A stretch of 64,000 bases of DNA from Moringa oleifera (lineage: Eukaryota; Streptophyta; Magnoliopsida; Brassicales; Moringaceae), in contig JAJFZO010000609.1 of NCBI GenBank assembly GCA_021397835.1, positions 11,348,001-11,412,000 on the forward strand, given 5' to 3'. Both the position numbers and the translations under genes were made by a program. This document shows, piece after piece, positions 50,901 through 61,300 of this stretch (its first letter is position 1; each line of letters opens with the position of its first letter). A model generated the notes under the pieces. That model searched no databases and was not told the DNA's origin. It worked only from the letters and a program-made list of their open reading frames with translations.

Positions 50901-53900
50901 TATCATTTGAAGGATTAGAACAGGAAGCTTTTTCTTTCTTCATGAAGATAGAAAGAGGAAGATGGGGTTCTCAGACACCTAAGAAGATGGAGAAGTGTAA
51001 GAGTGAGAGGGAAGGGAGCATCAGTAGAGAGGTGAGAAGGCTGGAATTGGGGGTGAATTATGAGAAGGAAGGAGGGAAAAGCTAAATAGTTGTGGGCCTA
51101 ACTTGGGTCCGAGTAATGTTAACAATGATGATGTTTAAGATTTTATCATAGAATGTTCGGGGAATAAATGGGGCGGAGAAGAGGGTTGTAGTAAAGCAGG
51201 CATTAATCAGATGGAGGGTTGATGTACTATGTATATAAGAAACTAAAGTTGAGGTGATGTCCCAAGAGGTGGTTAGTGGTGTGTGGGCAGATGGAACATC
51301 GAATGGGTAGCCAAGGCAGCATAAGGAAGTGCGGGGAAATTTTGACGTGTTCAAATGGGGTGTTGGGAAGATTGAAAGATAGTTGGGTTGGAGCGATGTC
51401 AATCTCATGTTTATTTGAGTGGGAGAAGGGGTTAGAATGGTTGTTTACAAGTGTGCATGGGAGTTGTGTGAGGGGGGAGAGGTAGGCCTTATGGGAGGAC
51501 TTAAGAGAATGCCAGAGAAGATGGGGGAGGAGAGACCATGGGTGATAGGAGGAGGTTTGAATGAGGTGTTATTCACTTATGAAAGGATGGGGTAGGGAGT
51601 TGGAGTGATTGGACAGGGGAATTTAGGGATTTGGTGGCGGAGTTTGGGCTGCAAGATCTGCCACTAAATGGGGGTTTATATACTTGGTCTAACTTGAGGG
51701 ATAACCCTTCAATGTCTTGATTGGATAGGTTTCTAGTCTCTAACAGTTGAAAGGAAGGTTTTCCAAGTATGTAGCAGGTTGTAATGCCTAGGCTTATGTT
51801 AAATCATAATTCAGTCTTGTTGGTGATGGAGGGAATAAGATGGGGATCAGGTCCATTTAGGTTTGATAACGTGTGGTTGAATGTTGAAGGTTTTGCTAAA
51901 CTTGTTAGAGAATGGTGGCAAAGAGTAAAAGTGGAAGGAAATGCAAGTTTTGTGGTGGCAAAGAAATTGTAGGCAGCAAAGACAGATGTGAGAAAATGGA
52001 GCAAGGAAAGGTTTGGTAGCTTGGAACACAAGAGAAATAAGTTGTTAGGTGAGTTGCAAGCACTTGATAGTATCATCATGGCAGGTGGGAGTACGTTGGA
52101 AATCCAGCAAAAGTTAGCAGCAATGAACAATGAGCTAGTTCAAGTTATGAAATTGGAAGAGATCTCTTGGAGGCAAAAATCGAGGGTCCTATGGTTAAGG
52201 GCGGAGAATAGGAATACAAGATTTTTTCATAAGATGGCAAATGTGCATAAGAGATGTAACCTAATAAGCGGTTGGTAGTAGATGAGATGCAGTTAACAGA
52301 GGAGGAGGAATTAGATGAAGGGATGTGTAGTTTCTACAAGGAACTGTACAAAGAGCCAAAGGTATGGTGACCCAAGCTAGAGGTGCTAGAATTCAGGCAG
52401 ATTGGTGCAGAATTGAAAAAGCGCAGTGAGATGGAGTTCAAGGAGGATGAGATATGGAGTTCAAGGAGGATGAGATATGGAGAGCTTTATAGGATTGTGA
52501 CGGGGATAAGGTCCCTTGCTTGGATGGGTTTTCTATGGCATTTCGAAGGCGAATTTGGAAATCATGAAAGGGGATATAGTAAAGGTGTTTGAGGAATTTC
52601 ATAGAAATGGGAGATTTGTAAGGCCCTTTAATTCTAGTTCCATTGTTCTAATCCTTAAGAAAACAGGGTTGAATCTATCAAGGATTATAGAGCCATAAGT
52701 CTAGTAGGGTGTGTACGTAAATTAATCTCCAAAGTTTTAGCGAAGAGATTAAGAATGGCAGTGGAGGAGGTGATAAGTGAAAATCAAAATGCATTTATTA
52801 AAGGGAGACAAATTTTTGATGCTGTACTCATTGCGAATGAAGTGGTGGATGGCCAAAGGAAAGCTGGGAGGAAAGAAATCGTCGTTAAGTTAGATATGGA
52901 GGAAGCATATGATCATATGTCATGGGAGTTTTTAATGTATTTGCTTAAAAAATTGGGATGCAATAGCAAGTGGTGCAGCTGAGTGTATTGGTGTATTTCT
53001 AATGCTTCGTTTGCAGTAGTGGTGAATGAATGTCCAAACAGCTTTTTCAAGTCATTTAGGGGCCTAAGACAAGGTGACCTAATTATCCCCCTTGCTATTT
53101 ATTCTTGTAATAGAGGCACTAGACAGGCTGGAGGGCCTTTGTGTAGGTAGAACAGGAAGTGAGATGATTATGTCACACATTTAGTTTGCTAATGACACCA
53201 TAATATTTTCTGGTGCCGAGGAGTAACAAATAATTAATTTAAGAGGTATTCTTCCGATTTTCGAAGCTGTTTTGAGATTGAAAATTAATCTGAATAAAAT
53301 GGAAATTGCAATGGTGGGGGATGTGGAAAATGTGAGTAATTTGGTGGCAATTATGGGGGAGTTTTCTAAGTTTTTGATGAAATATTTAAGGCTCCCTTTG
53401 GAAGCTTGGCATAAGGAGAGGACGATTTGGAATAGTGTGGTGGAAAGGTTTGAGGGGAAGTTAGCGGGATGGAAGAAGAACTACTTATTGAAGGCAGGGA
53501 GAGACTTACTCTGGTTAAGTCTACACTGGCCAACCTGCCAATGTATTTTATGCCATTTTTTCCTGTGCCTACTTCAAAGAAGGTTCCTGTGGGGCAACAT
53601 GAGAGATAGCTATAAATATCATCTCGTGTGGTGGAATGTGGATAAAGGGGAGGGCTAGTGATAAAGGATTTAGTCTTATTCAACAAAGCTTTACTAGGAA
53701 AATGATTGTGGAGATTCATGGTGGGGAAGGAGAGTCTTTGGAGGAAAATAGTGAAAGCTAAGTATGGGGAAATGAATGGAGGGTGGATGACTCTTGATGG
53801 TAGAGGGACATATGGGGTGGGGATATGGAAAGCTGTCAGGAAAGGATGGGAGAAGTTCAAGGAGAGGGTTGAATACAGGGTGGGTCAGGGTGACAACTTT

Positions 53901-55911
53901 ATTTTGGCATGATAGTTGGTGTTGGAACAGATTGTTAAAAGAAATGTTTCCTGCTGTATTTTCCTTGGCTTGTAATAAAGGGGCCTGGGTATGCGAATGC
54001 AGTGGGGGATGAGGAGACGCGGGTGGGGCTTGGTTTGTAGAGCTGAGGAGGAACGCTAATGATTGTGAGATTAATCAGATTGAGGGTATGTACAACAAAA
54101 TTCAGAGCATAAGAACAGTGAGGGATAGGGAGGATACAGTGGCGTGGGTGACACAGAGAGATGGCTGCAGTAACTTCTCAGTGAAATCTTATTTTTGGGT
54201 GCTTAGAAGGGGTGACAAAGGTAATGAAGGCCTGCATTTTCCCTGGAAACAGATATGGTGAGTTAAGGTCCCTCCAAGGTTGCTCTTTTCCCTTGGGAGG
54301 CAGTGGAAGGGAAAATTCTGACCTTAGTTAATTTGGGAAAAAGGGGAAAGTTATTAATTAACTGTTGCTGTTTGTGCAAGAGGCAGGAAGAATCTGTGTA
54401 TCATCTCCTAATTGGGTGTAACTGGTCTGCTCAGGTATGGGAATCTGTACTGGGATTATTGGGGCTGTCTTGGGCAGCTGCACGGTCTATTGGAGGGGAG
54501 TTAGCAGCATGGTCTGATATTGAGCTAAGGAAGGAGAAGAATAGATTGGTGAAGACGTTATCTCAACTGATTTTCTGGAGTGTGTGGCCTGAAAGAAATA
54601 GAAGGGCTTTTGACAATTTAGAAAGACCAATGGCTGTGCTTAGAGAGAACTGGATTAGAGTTATAGAATTATGGGACTCAGGTGCTTATCTTGTAAATGA
54701 TGAGGATGTTACTGATTTTATAGAGATACTAACAACCTAGATTTAATGCATATGTAAAAGGCTGCATCTCGTTGGTGCCAGTACATAATAATATACTTTT
54801 ACTTCTGCTCAATAAATAAATAAATAAATGAAAATTGTCAGGTTTTACTGTATCGCTAATGCTCAGATATGTTGTCTGATTGTGTTATCAGCAAATGGAG
54901 GAGCAGTTCAAGACACTGATTGTTCTCTCTCACTATCTAGAGGTATATATGGATGGTGTTTTATTTGGCCTTATGCATACTTAGAATGAGCAAGGTTTAT
55001 CAATGCTTACTCCATCTGCAGACAGGAAGGTTCTGTCAGTTCTGGGATGAAGCAGCTAAGAGTCGTCACATAGTTGAAGCTGTGCCAGGTAATAATGAAC
55101 TGAATGCAGTGAGTTTCTGGTATGCATCCCTCAGATATAATTTTGATTTTGCCACTCCATTAACTCATGACACGAGTCTTATTTTCTGCTTCAGAATAAA
55201 ATGGTCAGTGTGGCTTCACTCACTACTGTAATTTATTTTGTGGTTATTATGGTGCTGCGTTGCTATAATTACTGTGCCTTATTCTCTATATGATGTGGGC
55301 TTGAGATTGTATGTGCTATTTGGCTCACAAGAGTGTCAAATATAGGTTTCGAGCAAGCAATCCAAGCCTATGCAATTCATGTTCTTTCGTTGACCTACCA
55401 AAAGATCCCCAGGTCTGTGCTTGCTGAGGTATGTTCAGTTTCATGTTCCCTTTAATGATGCTGATGTTTACTTTGATTTTACGTATGTTATGCATATTTT
55501 GATTTCTAGCACCAGGTAGTAGGTAAGACCTGTGAGCTGTGACATTGAGGAAACTAAACATCAAATTAAGAGGCCTGTAGTCACTGTGTATGCTTTCATT
55601 GTTAAATTGAGTTTTTTTTTTTAAATGTATTGTGGGTGTTAGTATTGTTGTTGAACTTCTGAAATTAAATTGTCATATGTCAAAACTATTAACTGGGCAT
55701 GTGACAGGCCATAAACATTGAAGGTCTTTCACTGGACAAGTTCCTTGAGCACCAGGTAGCGAACAGTGGTTGGATTCTTGAGAAGGGTCATGGCAGGGGC
55801 CAACTTATCGTTTTGCCACGGAATGAATTTAACCATCCCCAGATGAAGAAAAACACTGCTGACAGCATTCCGCTAGAGCATATTACCCGCATCTTCCCCA
55901 TTCTTGGTTGA
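47979..55911 (+). CDS. TIF3K1: Eukaryotic translation initiation factor 3 subunit K
   Basis: Subunit k of the eIF3 complex, which organises the 43S pre-initiation complex on the 40S ribosome. Eight exons: 47979-48113, 49263-49319, 49455-49505, 49598-49660, 54892-54942, 55022-55088, 55346-55428, 55708-55911. Total 236 aa, near the usual length. After a Gln-rich start (MGREREAQKPQAQQQQ) come the typical VEQLVAVNPYNPDILPDLENYV, LDANLCLLRLYQF, FCQFWDEAAKSR and the winged-helix/PCI-like C-terminus (SGWILEKG, HITRIFPILG). The start is the first ATG; the frame is open upstream but begins only with GTG. Intron 4 is 5.2 kb because it contains a LINE inserted in the same orientation, and intron 1 contains a SINE-like insertion. 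The coding sequence itself is intact. Confidence 0.95.
48440..48456 (+). repeat. Left target-site duplication of the SINE-like element
   Basis: ATAGTTATTTCAGTAGA, identical to 48576-48592. Confidence 0.8.
48457..48575 (+). mobile_element. 5'-truncated SINE-like insertion in eIF3k intron 1
   Basis: A 119-bp segment sits between two identical 17-bp direct repeats. It begins near a pol III B-box-like sequence (GGTTTGAATCT, 48472-48482, two mismatches to the tRNA consensus) and ends in an A-rich tail (AAAAAAACAAAA). These are the marks of a tRNA-derived SINE moved by LINE machinery. No A box precedes the B box within the element, so it is probably 5'-truncated. The family is not identified. Confidence 0.65.
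48576..48592 (+). repeat. Right target-site duplication of the SINE-like element
   Basis: Exact 17-bp copy of 48440-48456, immediately following the A-rich tail. The lack of mismatches suggests a fairly recent insertion compared with the LINE. Confidence 0.8.
50257..50269 (+). repeat. Probable left target-site duplication of the LINE
   Basis: AAAATTGCCAAGT; agrees with 54831-54843 at 11 of 13 positions. The two differences are transitions, consistent with age. Confidence 0.6.
50530..51085 (+). pseudogene. Possible LINE ORF1 remnant
   Basis: Two adjoining short frames (50542-50844 and 50852-51085) precede the endonuclease traces. The second contains KDLDRICKSLDLSFEGLEQE and ends near EVRRLELGVNYEKEGGKS, resembling the segment before the endonuclease in plant LINEs. 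No zinc knuckle was found, so assignment is tentative. Confidence 0.35.
51138..54740 (+). pseudogene. LINE ORF2 remnant (endonuclease - reverse transcriptase - zf-RVT)
   Basis: Broken across several frames. Endonuclease traces: NVRGINGAEKR near 51150 with an ETK remnant after a stop, and a PWVIGGGLNEV-like segment near 51540. The pre-RT region (about 51784-52278) includes WLRAENRNTRFFHKMANVHK. The RT core near 52690-53250 includes DYRAISLVGC, ENQNAFIKGRQIFDAVLIAN, KLDMEEAYDHMSWEF and GLRQGD. The active-site box reads FAND instead of a D-D pair. Downstream come the LRLPLEAWHKE and KLAGWKKNYL region and a 145-codon tail (54303-54740) with the C-C-C-x-C and H-x-x-x-x-C metal-binding pattern. Stops, a 23-bp duplication and frame changes make it non-functional. 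Confidence 0.82.
52431..52476 (+). repeat. Perfect 23-bp tandem duplication inside the LINE
   Basis: Two adjacent identical 23-bp units (each beginning ATGGAGTTCAAGG). Because 23 is not a multiple of three, the duplication shifts the reverse-transcriptase frame. Confidence 0.85.
54809..54830 (+). repeat. (AATA)n 3' tail of the LINE
   Basis: Tandem AATAAATAAATAAATAAATG tail marks the 3' end of the element. It contains four overlapping AATAAA hexamers in sense orientation within the eIF3k intron, about 60 bases upstream of exon 5. Confidence 0.8.
54831..54843 (+). repeat. Probable right target-site duplication of the LINE
   Basis: AAAATTGTCAGGT, the partner of 50257-50269. Confidence 0.6.
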
Positions 55912-58324
55912 GCTCTGCCGGACCGAATAACTTCTCAAAAAGTCTCCTAGGTTTTCACGGAAGTGTTTTTGAAGCAGATGATTGTGGTACCACCGTTATT
56001 ATGTTTTATGTTGGAAACTATAGTCCAAGCTATGCCTTAGCGGCCAGCAGTATGAAACCCTTGGGTTCATCAGTATATTTATTTTTGTTCCAGTTCAATT
56101 TCAGACTTGGATGTCTAACTTAAATTTTGCGTGGGCAGTTAAATAACTCAGAGCAACCATATAGCAATTCAGTGCCTGGGGTGTTTCAGAATTAGGTAGA
56201 AGACAATGGCAGAGGTTTTATTTTTTTGCTTATTCACAATCATAACCTGTGTCTCTATGCGGTCATGAGGGATGGTTTAATTAATTATGACGGTTTAATT
56301 GATAATGACGCTATGGGGATCCAAAGTGGTTTTAATGCCGCCGGGATCCTCGTGTTGATGCCGTCCGCTTTGGCAAATGGGCCTAGGGCTTGACGATTGA
56401 GCGGGGTGTTTTGGCCCTATTGGGTCATCCAAGAATGTATTCTATGACATGTTCTATGGGCTGGCTTCGTTGCTGACTATGTTACGAATCAAAAGAAAAG
56501 AACTGGAGGACACTGGCAGGAAGGAAAAGAGTATGAAGCCTGCCAGTTAAAAGGCCGCTGGTAAGATCAACAATCGAGGAGGTATGAATCAAATCAAAGT
56601 GAACAGTCATACCTATGACTGCTATTTTTCTTCGTAGGTGGTGCTAGTGGTAATGGTAATGTAAGAAAGAATACAGCAAATGGAATGTAACCAAATGGGC
56701 AAAGAAATGGGATCTGGTCCTATTGGTGCTCCCAAGTAGTTGCTGATCCTCGTGAGTTGTAACAGACGGCTTAGAGGGGTCGTTCTACCAGATGTTAATT
56801 ACCCTTCAATAAGTATTTTCATTATCAAATGATAGCTTAGGACTACATATGACATAATATTTCCCCGAGTACAGGTACAGCTGGCTGGTAGATAAAGTTA
56901 TAATGCAGTCAAATGTGGGTCACATCCCAACTTCTGGAAATAGATTACACGCTACCTCGGTATCAAGAAGTACGTTTTCAAAAATACAGAACATGCCAGA
57001 ATATTTATTTAAGAAATCTCCTGCAAAAGATGTAGCTGAAGAAAACAAGAAAAAGGGTCTATTTTGGTTGTAGACAAGTTATGTTTGCATGTGAAGGTCA
57101 CGGTTTTATTGGGCGCCGGTAAGGATACATCAATAGCCAACATGATGTGCGTGTCTGCTTCGTTTTTGCAATGGTGGTGCTGCTTTTCTGTGGTTGTGAC
57201 ATCACGAGAGAGGAGTGTTCATGGACTGCAACACCTGCTGGCTGTCACCACTTGTATACGCGTGTTTCTGCGGAACGCCCTTTGTCACGTCTTTTTACTT
57301 TAGTTTATCGATAAGTTTCTCAGCCAGAATAATTTTTTTTTTCAATTCAATTTTAATCGAAATTTTACAGAAAAGTAAACATTAACAAACAAAAAGTATA
57401 GTATGATCCTTTTAATGGAGACTGCCTGCCGCTTGAATGAAAGAATTCTACTCTCATTAGTTGATAGCGCGCACTACTTGTTTAACATTAGTGAATAATA
57501 ACCACAAAGTTGCCAAGCCCACACAACATAAATGATGATAGCCTGCTCCATGCCAAAAAGATCTGTAACTTGGTTCGCACATCCTGACTATCTACAATTG
57601 CATACAGGCACGATTCAGAATATTGAGATAAGAAAACATCCAAAAGAAGATTTCTGCAGTCCTTTTTTCTTTTGACAAATTGCAGAACCAGGCAAAATAT
57701 AAACTCAATCCCCAGAAAAATTGCACCTCACTCAAATAACTAAAGTGGGCAGTCTACCTCATGCATGGCCAGGAAACAGGAATAGGAAAACAAAGGAAGG
57801 GACTATATTTAAGGGCTCTATGACTTGACAGCTTAAAAAGATGGATCAGTCCTACATCACAGTCTTTCTTCCAAATATGCAATGTTAGTATCAGATTCCG
57901 CCACAAATAAACATTAAAGGATATAAAGAATTGATGACCTGAAATCCTAAAAGCGGAGCTCGTACAAAGGCATTGTGAATATATTTACAAGATTCAAACC
58001 TACGAGGTCCAAGCTGGTCGAGAAAATTAGAAAAAGGCTGAGCTCCAAAAAGAATTTTCTCTTAAACTGTTGGCTATTTACTCTTGTACTTCAGTATGAG
58101 TTTCTGCCTGAGGTTTTCAAGATGGACTCTTACCAAGATGGCTTTTGATAAGGATGCCAGTATGATTGCTTTTGCTTCTATGATGATTCCACCGCACCCT
58201 CTATATCACTGTCTTTTGCCACCCTCTATACCACTGTCTTTTGCTTCGATGAGCACCTTCAGAGCAGGTTCAAGTCAAAGGAGGGCAGATATATGTTTAT
58301 CAGGAAACAAAAATGAGCAGAACT
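55912..58324. other. Convergent spacer between eIF3k and SAC phosphatase genes
   Basis: Contains the 3' UTRs of the two genes. Between about 56.2 and 57.3 kb the sequence is less AT-rich and has short protein-like stretches (see 56903-57073), perhaps a decayed gene or transposon. The frame 57064-57303 has no recognised domain. No RNA gene was established. Confidence 0.4.
56903..57073 (+). other. Unassigned 56-codon open frame
   Basis: ATG to TAG, with a hydrophilic, protein-like composition (SNVGHIPTSGNRLHATSV near the start; KKSPAKDVAEENKKKGLFWL at the end). No upstream exon or family was recognised. Possibly the end of a degraded gene, or chance. Confidence 0.15.
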
Positions 58325-61300
58325 TCAATGGCAAAGTGTTTCTCCATAGTTCACCCACTGAACAAAGGTATCTGAAAATTCCTCAAGTACATTCGAACTC
58401 TGTGCATTCCCGTAGGCTAGCTCTGGTCCTGCCACTTCTCTTCCCTATAAATGACGAAACACACAATAGTCATCATGTTAACACCATCTGCTGATTTTTG
58501 CTGTATGTTATCAGACTACTACAAAAGTAAACTTAGGTCACATATGCTTCTCATTGTCCAATTTTACTTTTTCTTTTCCCTCATGGTTCTCCAAGTCTAC
58601 TCTTTCAATGTTCTGATAAACACAGGCAAATAATAACCCTAGTCTGACCAAGAGATTCTTGTACATAAGTTAACAGCATGCAGAAAACTTTCACATCATG
58701 TCATTTCCTTGTGCATATAGAATCATGCAACAACATAAGACTCCTAGATCTCCTTGGATGTTCGAATGAACCTAAATGCAATGTGTTCAAGAATAATTTT
58801 GTCAGCTCAACAATAGTTGAATGTTTCATCAGACCAATTAGCCAATGTATATATCCCAGGTCATTGGTACATTGGATCAAAATACTATAAATGGGAACCA
58901 TATCTATTCAAACAAGGTTTCTGCACCTTCAGGTCGGCTAGAGTAGAGATACCCATAAGAAAATCAACCTCCTCGTCATATTTGGATCTAAATCAAGATG
59001 AAAGGGTAAATTCAACTGTTCTTTTGAAGCTTGCTCGACAATTACAGCTGAAGTCATGATCGTGGACTACCAAAGACTTACTCAGATAGACTCTACGTAC
59101 AAAATAATCTGACAAGTAACTGCAGACTAAATTCCTACTGTTAAGAAAAAGGTACTGACCTTTATGCTGCCGGATACATAGTGACTCGTACATGGGGTCG
59201 TTTCTCCCATTATTCCATTGACAACATTCTCCGATGACAGCCCAGCAGTTGGAGAGTTTGTAAGTAATGATGACCTGCAGAAATCTAAGATGATGGAATT
59301 GCATTCTTCCCATTTAAAAACAAACACAAATTTAATCATCTGATTCCTTAACCAACTCAATTAAAGAAATTTTGCTGTGGAGGTTGACGCCATTTTATAA
59401 TGGGATACTGTAAACCTGCCCTTAGTTTCCTCATTATGGAGCTCAATTCAACAGAAGATCTGAAAGGGCAATATCCACCGAAACATGAAGAAATATTTCA
59501 ACTTTTTGGCTGACTGTTAATAGTTAGCTCTCAAACTAAAAGAATTATGAGTTTTTGTGCTGAGTGCTTCCATATTTGGGCAGTTTTTGTTGCTTGAAAA
59601 AAATTTCAGAAGTGATGAAAGGCAAAAGAGGCAAGGATAAGAACTTATTTCTTGGACAATTTCATGCAAACCAGATGGTCAATCTCAATGTGACAAACTT
59701 GAAGACTAACATGATCCACAATATTCATAAATGATGGAAAAATTGTCTCATTTTCCCAATCTACAGGGTAAACAACCACTAAACACTATACATAGCTTTC
59801 AGCAACAAATAACAATGGAAGATTTTGTATCAATATACTCTAAATCGTTGGTAATTTTTTCCTATGACAGTCTATGCTTTAGATCACAATAAAATTACCT
59901 ATCATATGGCTCTTCCTCACATGAATTCCCAGAGGATGACAGCCAGTCAATATCGACAAAATTTGAGCAATTAAATGAATCTCCAGGTTCAGAGCATATG
60001 TGGTCACAGTCAAGGCATCGCTCCCTTTGTACATCACCAAAGAGCTGCCGACGAGGCATTGAGGGAGTGTACCTACATGAAATCCAACAGCTACGCCAAA
60101 TCAAACAAACAATTGCATGAAAGATTAATATTAAAAACAGAAAACGAAACTTTGATAATATAACATCCCTACAGAATTTTAAGATATGTCACTATGGAAT
60201 CATCATTAAATGAATTGATTGGTCTAGTCATAAGGTAGCTAAGCTAGTATAACATTCATTATAACCACAGATGTTGACTTATGATACAACACTTTTCCAC
60301 ACGGTAAATATATATAAAGAAAGCTCCAATCAATTACAGCCATGCAATATCCCAGCAACATCCAGAAGTCTGCATCACATAGCAGAAATTTCACCACTCA
60401 TTCTGCGCTATTGACAGAAACCAGGATGATACAACAGGAATAATAATCAATGCATTGTGTGCTGCTCACTCATGAATGCACAAGTAACAGCATACGAATA
60501 GAAGTCATTCCAAGAGGAAGCCACGAGACTAGAGGATGAGGTGAGAGTGTTAATTAATGGCATATGAAGATTAGAACTAGACTGCCTTCACTATGTTTCA
60601 CAATAAAATTATAAATATCAAGCTTTTACATTATTCATCCCTTTCATCTCATGCAATTAACACATACATACAGAGTTTATGGAATAGGATACTTTATGAG
60701 TTGCAATGGAAGGGGATGAGAGAAGAGAAGCTGGATACAGTTTGATGCCATAGAGATAAAGATTTCAAGTCTTTTTGCGTTCTTTGTGAGGCAAACATAA
60801 AGCATTCATGAGATGAACAACAGTCTAATTCCCAGATAATTCAACAGACAGCATCACACTCAATCAGAAGGTGAAGTATCTAGTTACGTAGATAACTAGA
60901 CATGGCGACTTCTGCAGGGACTTTCATATATAACAATGTCACAACCATGTGGGATAGGCAGAATCTCCATGTGAATGGAATTGCACAAACAGACAGACTA
61001 AATGTTGATCTTATTACAAGTCCACATGCATAACAGAAGACTTGCATTATGTGTGCACATGCATAACAGAACCTTTCTTCCATCTTTTGATGGTGTACAC
61101 AATAGGAATATCTGCAAGTCATTTAGGAAAAGATACATTATTTGAAAACAGACCTTTATCAATCCAATTCCAGGGGAAAAAATGAAGCAACAAACCTTGA
61201 ATATGCTATATCACTGCCAGAAGTCGATATATCAGGAGATGATTCTGAAAGAATATTGTTTTCTCCTGATGATCGGTCAGGCAATCCTTTATTGGAAAAT

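Larger units (their letters stand above)
50270..54830 (+). mobile_element. Decayed L1-type LINE retrotransposon in eIF3k intron 4
   Basis: About 4.56 kb, same strand as the host gene, flanked by an 11-of-13-matching direct repeat (50257-50269 and 54831-54843). It begins with a G-rich stretch and ends in an AATAAATAAATAAATAAATG tail typical of non-LTR elements. Recognisable in order: a possible ORF1 remnant, endonuclease traces, a reverse-transcriptase core and the C-terminal zinc-binding region typical of plant LINEs. Many stops and frameshifts break the frames, so it cannot move on its own. It is markedly G-rich on the plus strand compared with the host intron. Confidence 0.88.

Noticed and set aside
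50500..54740. LINE frames as functional genes
   Set aside because: Many stops, frame changes and an altered RT active site show a dead element.
57531..57590. TGATGA and CTGA spaced as in a box C/D snoRNA
   Set aside because: Spacing is short, no terminal stem was seen, and guide complementarity cannot be judged here.
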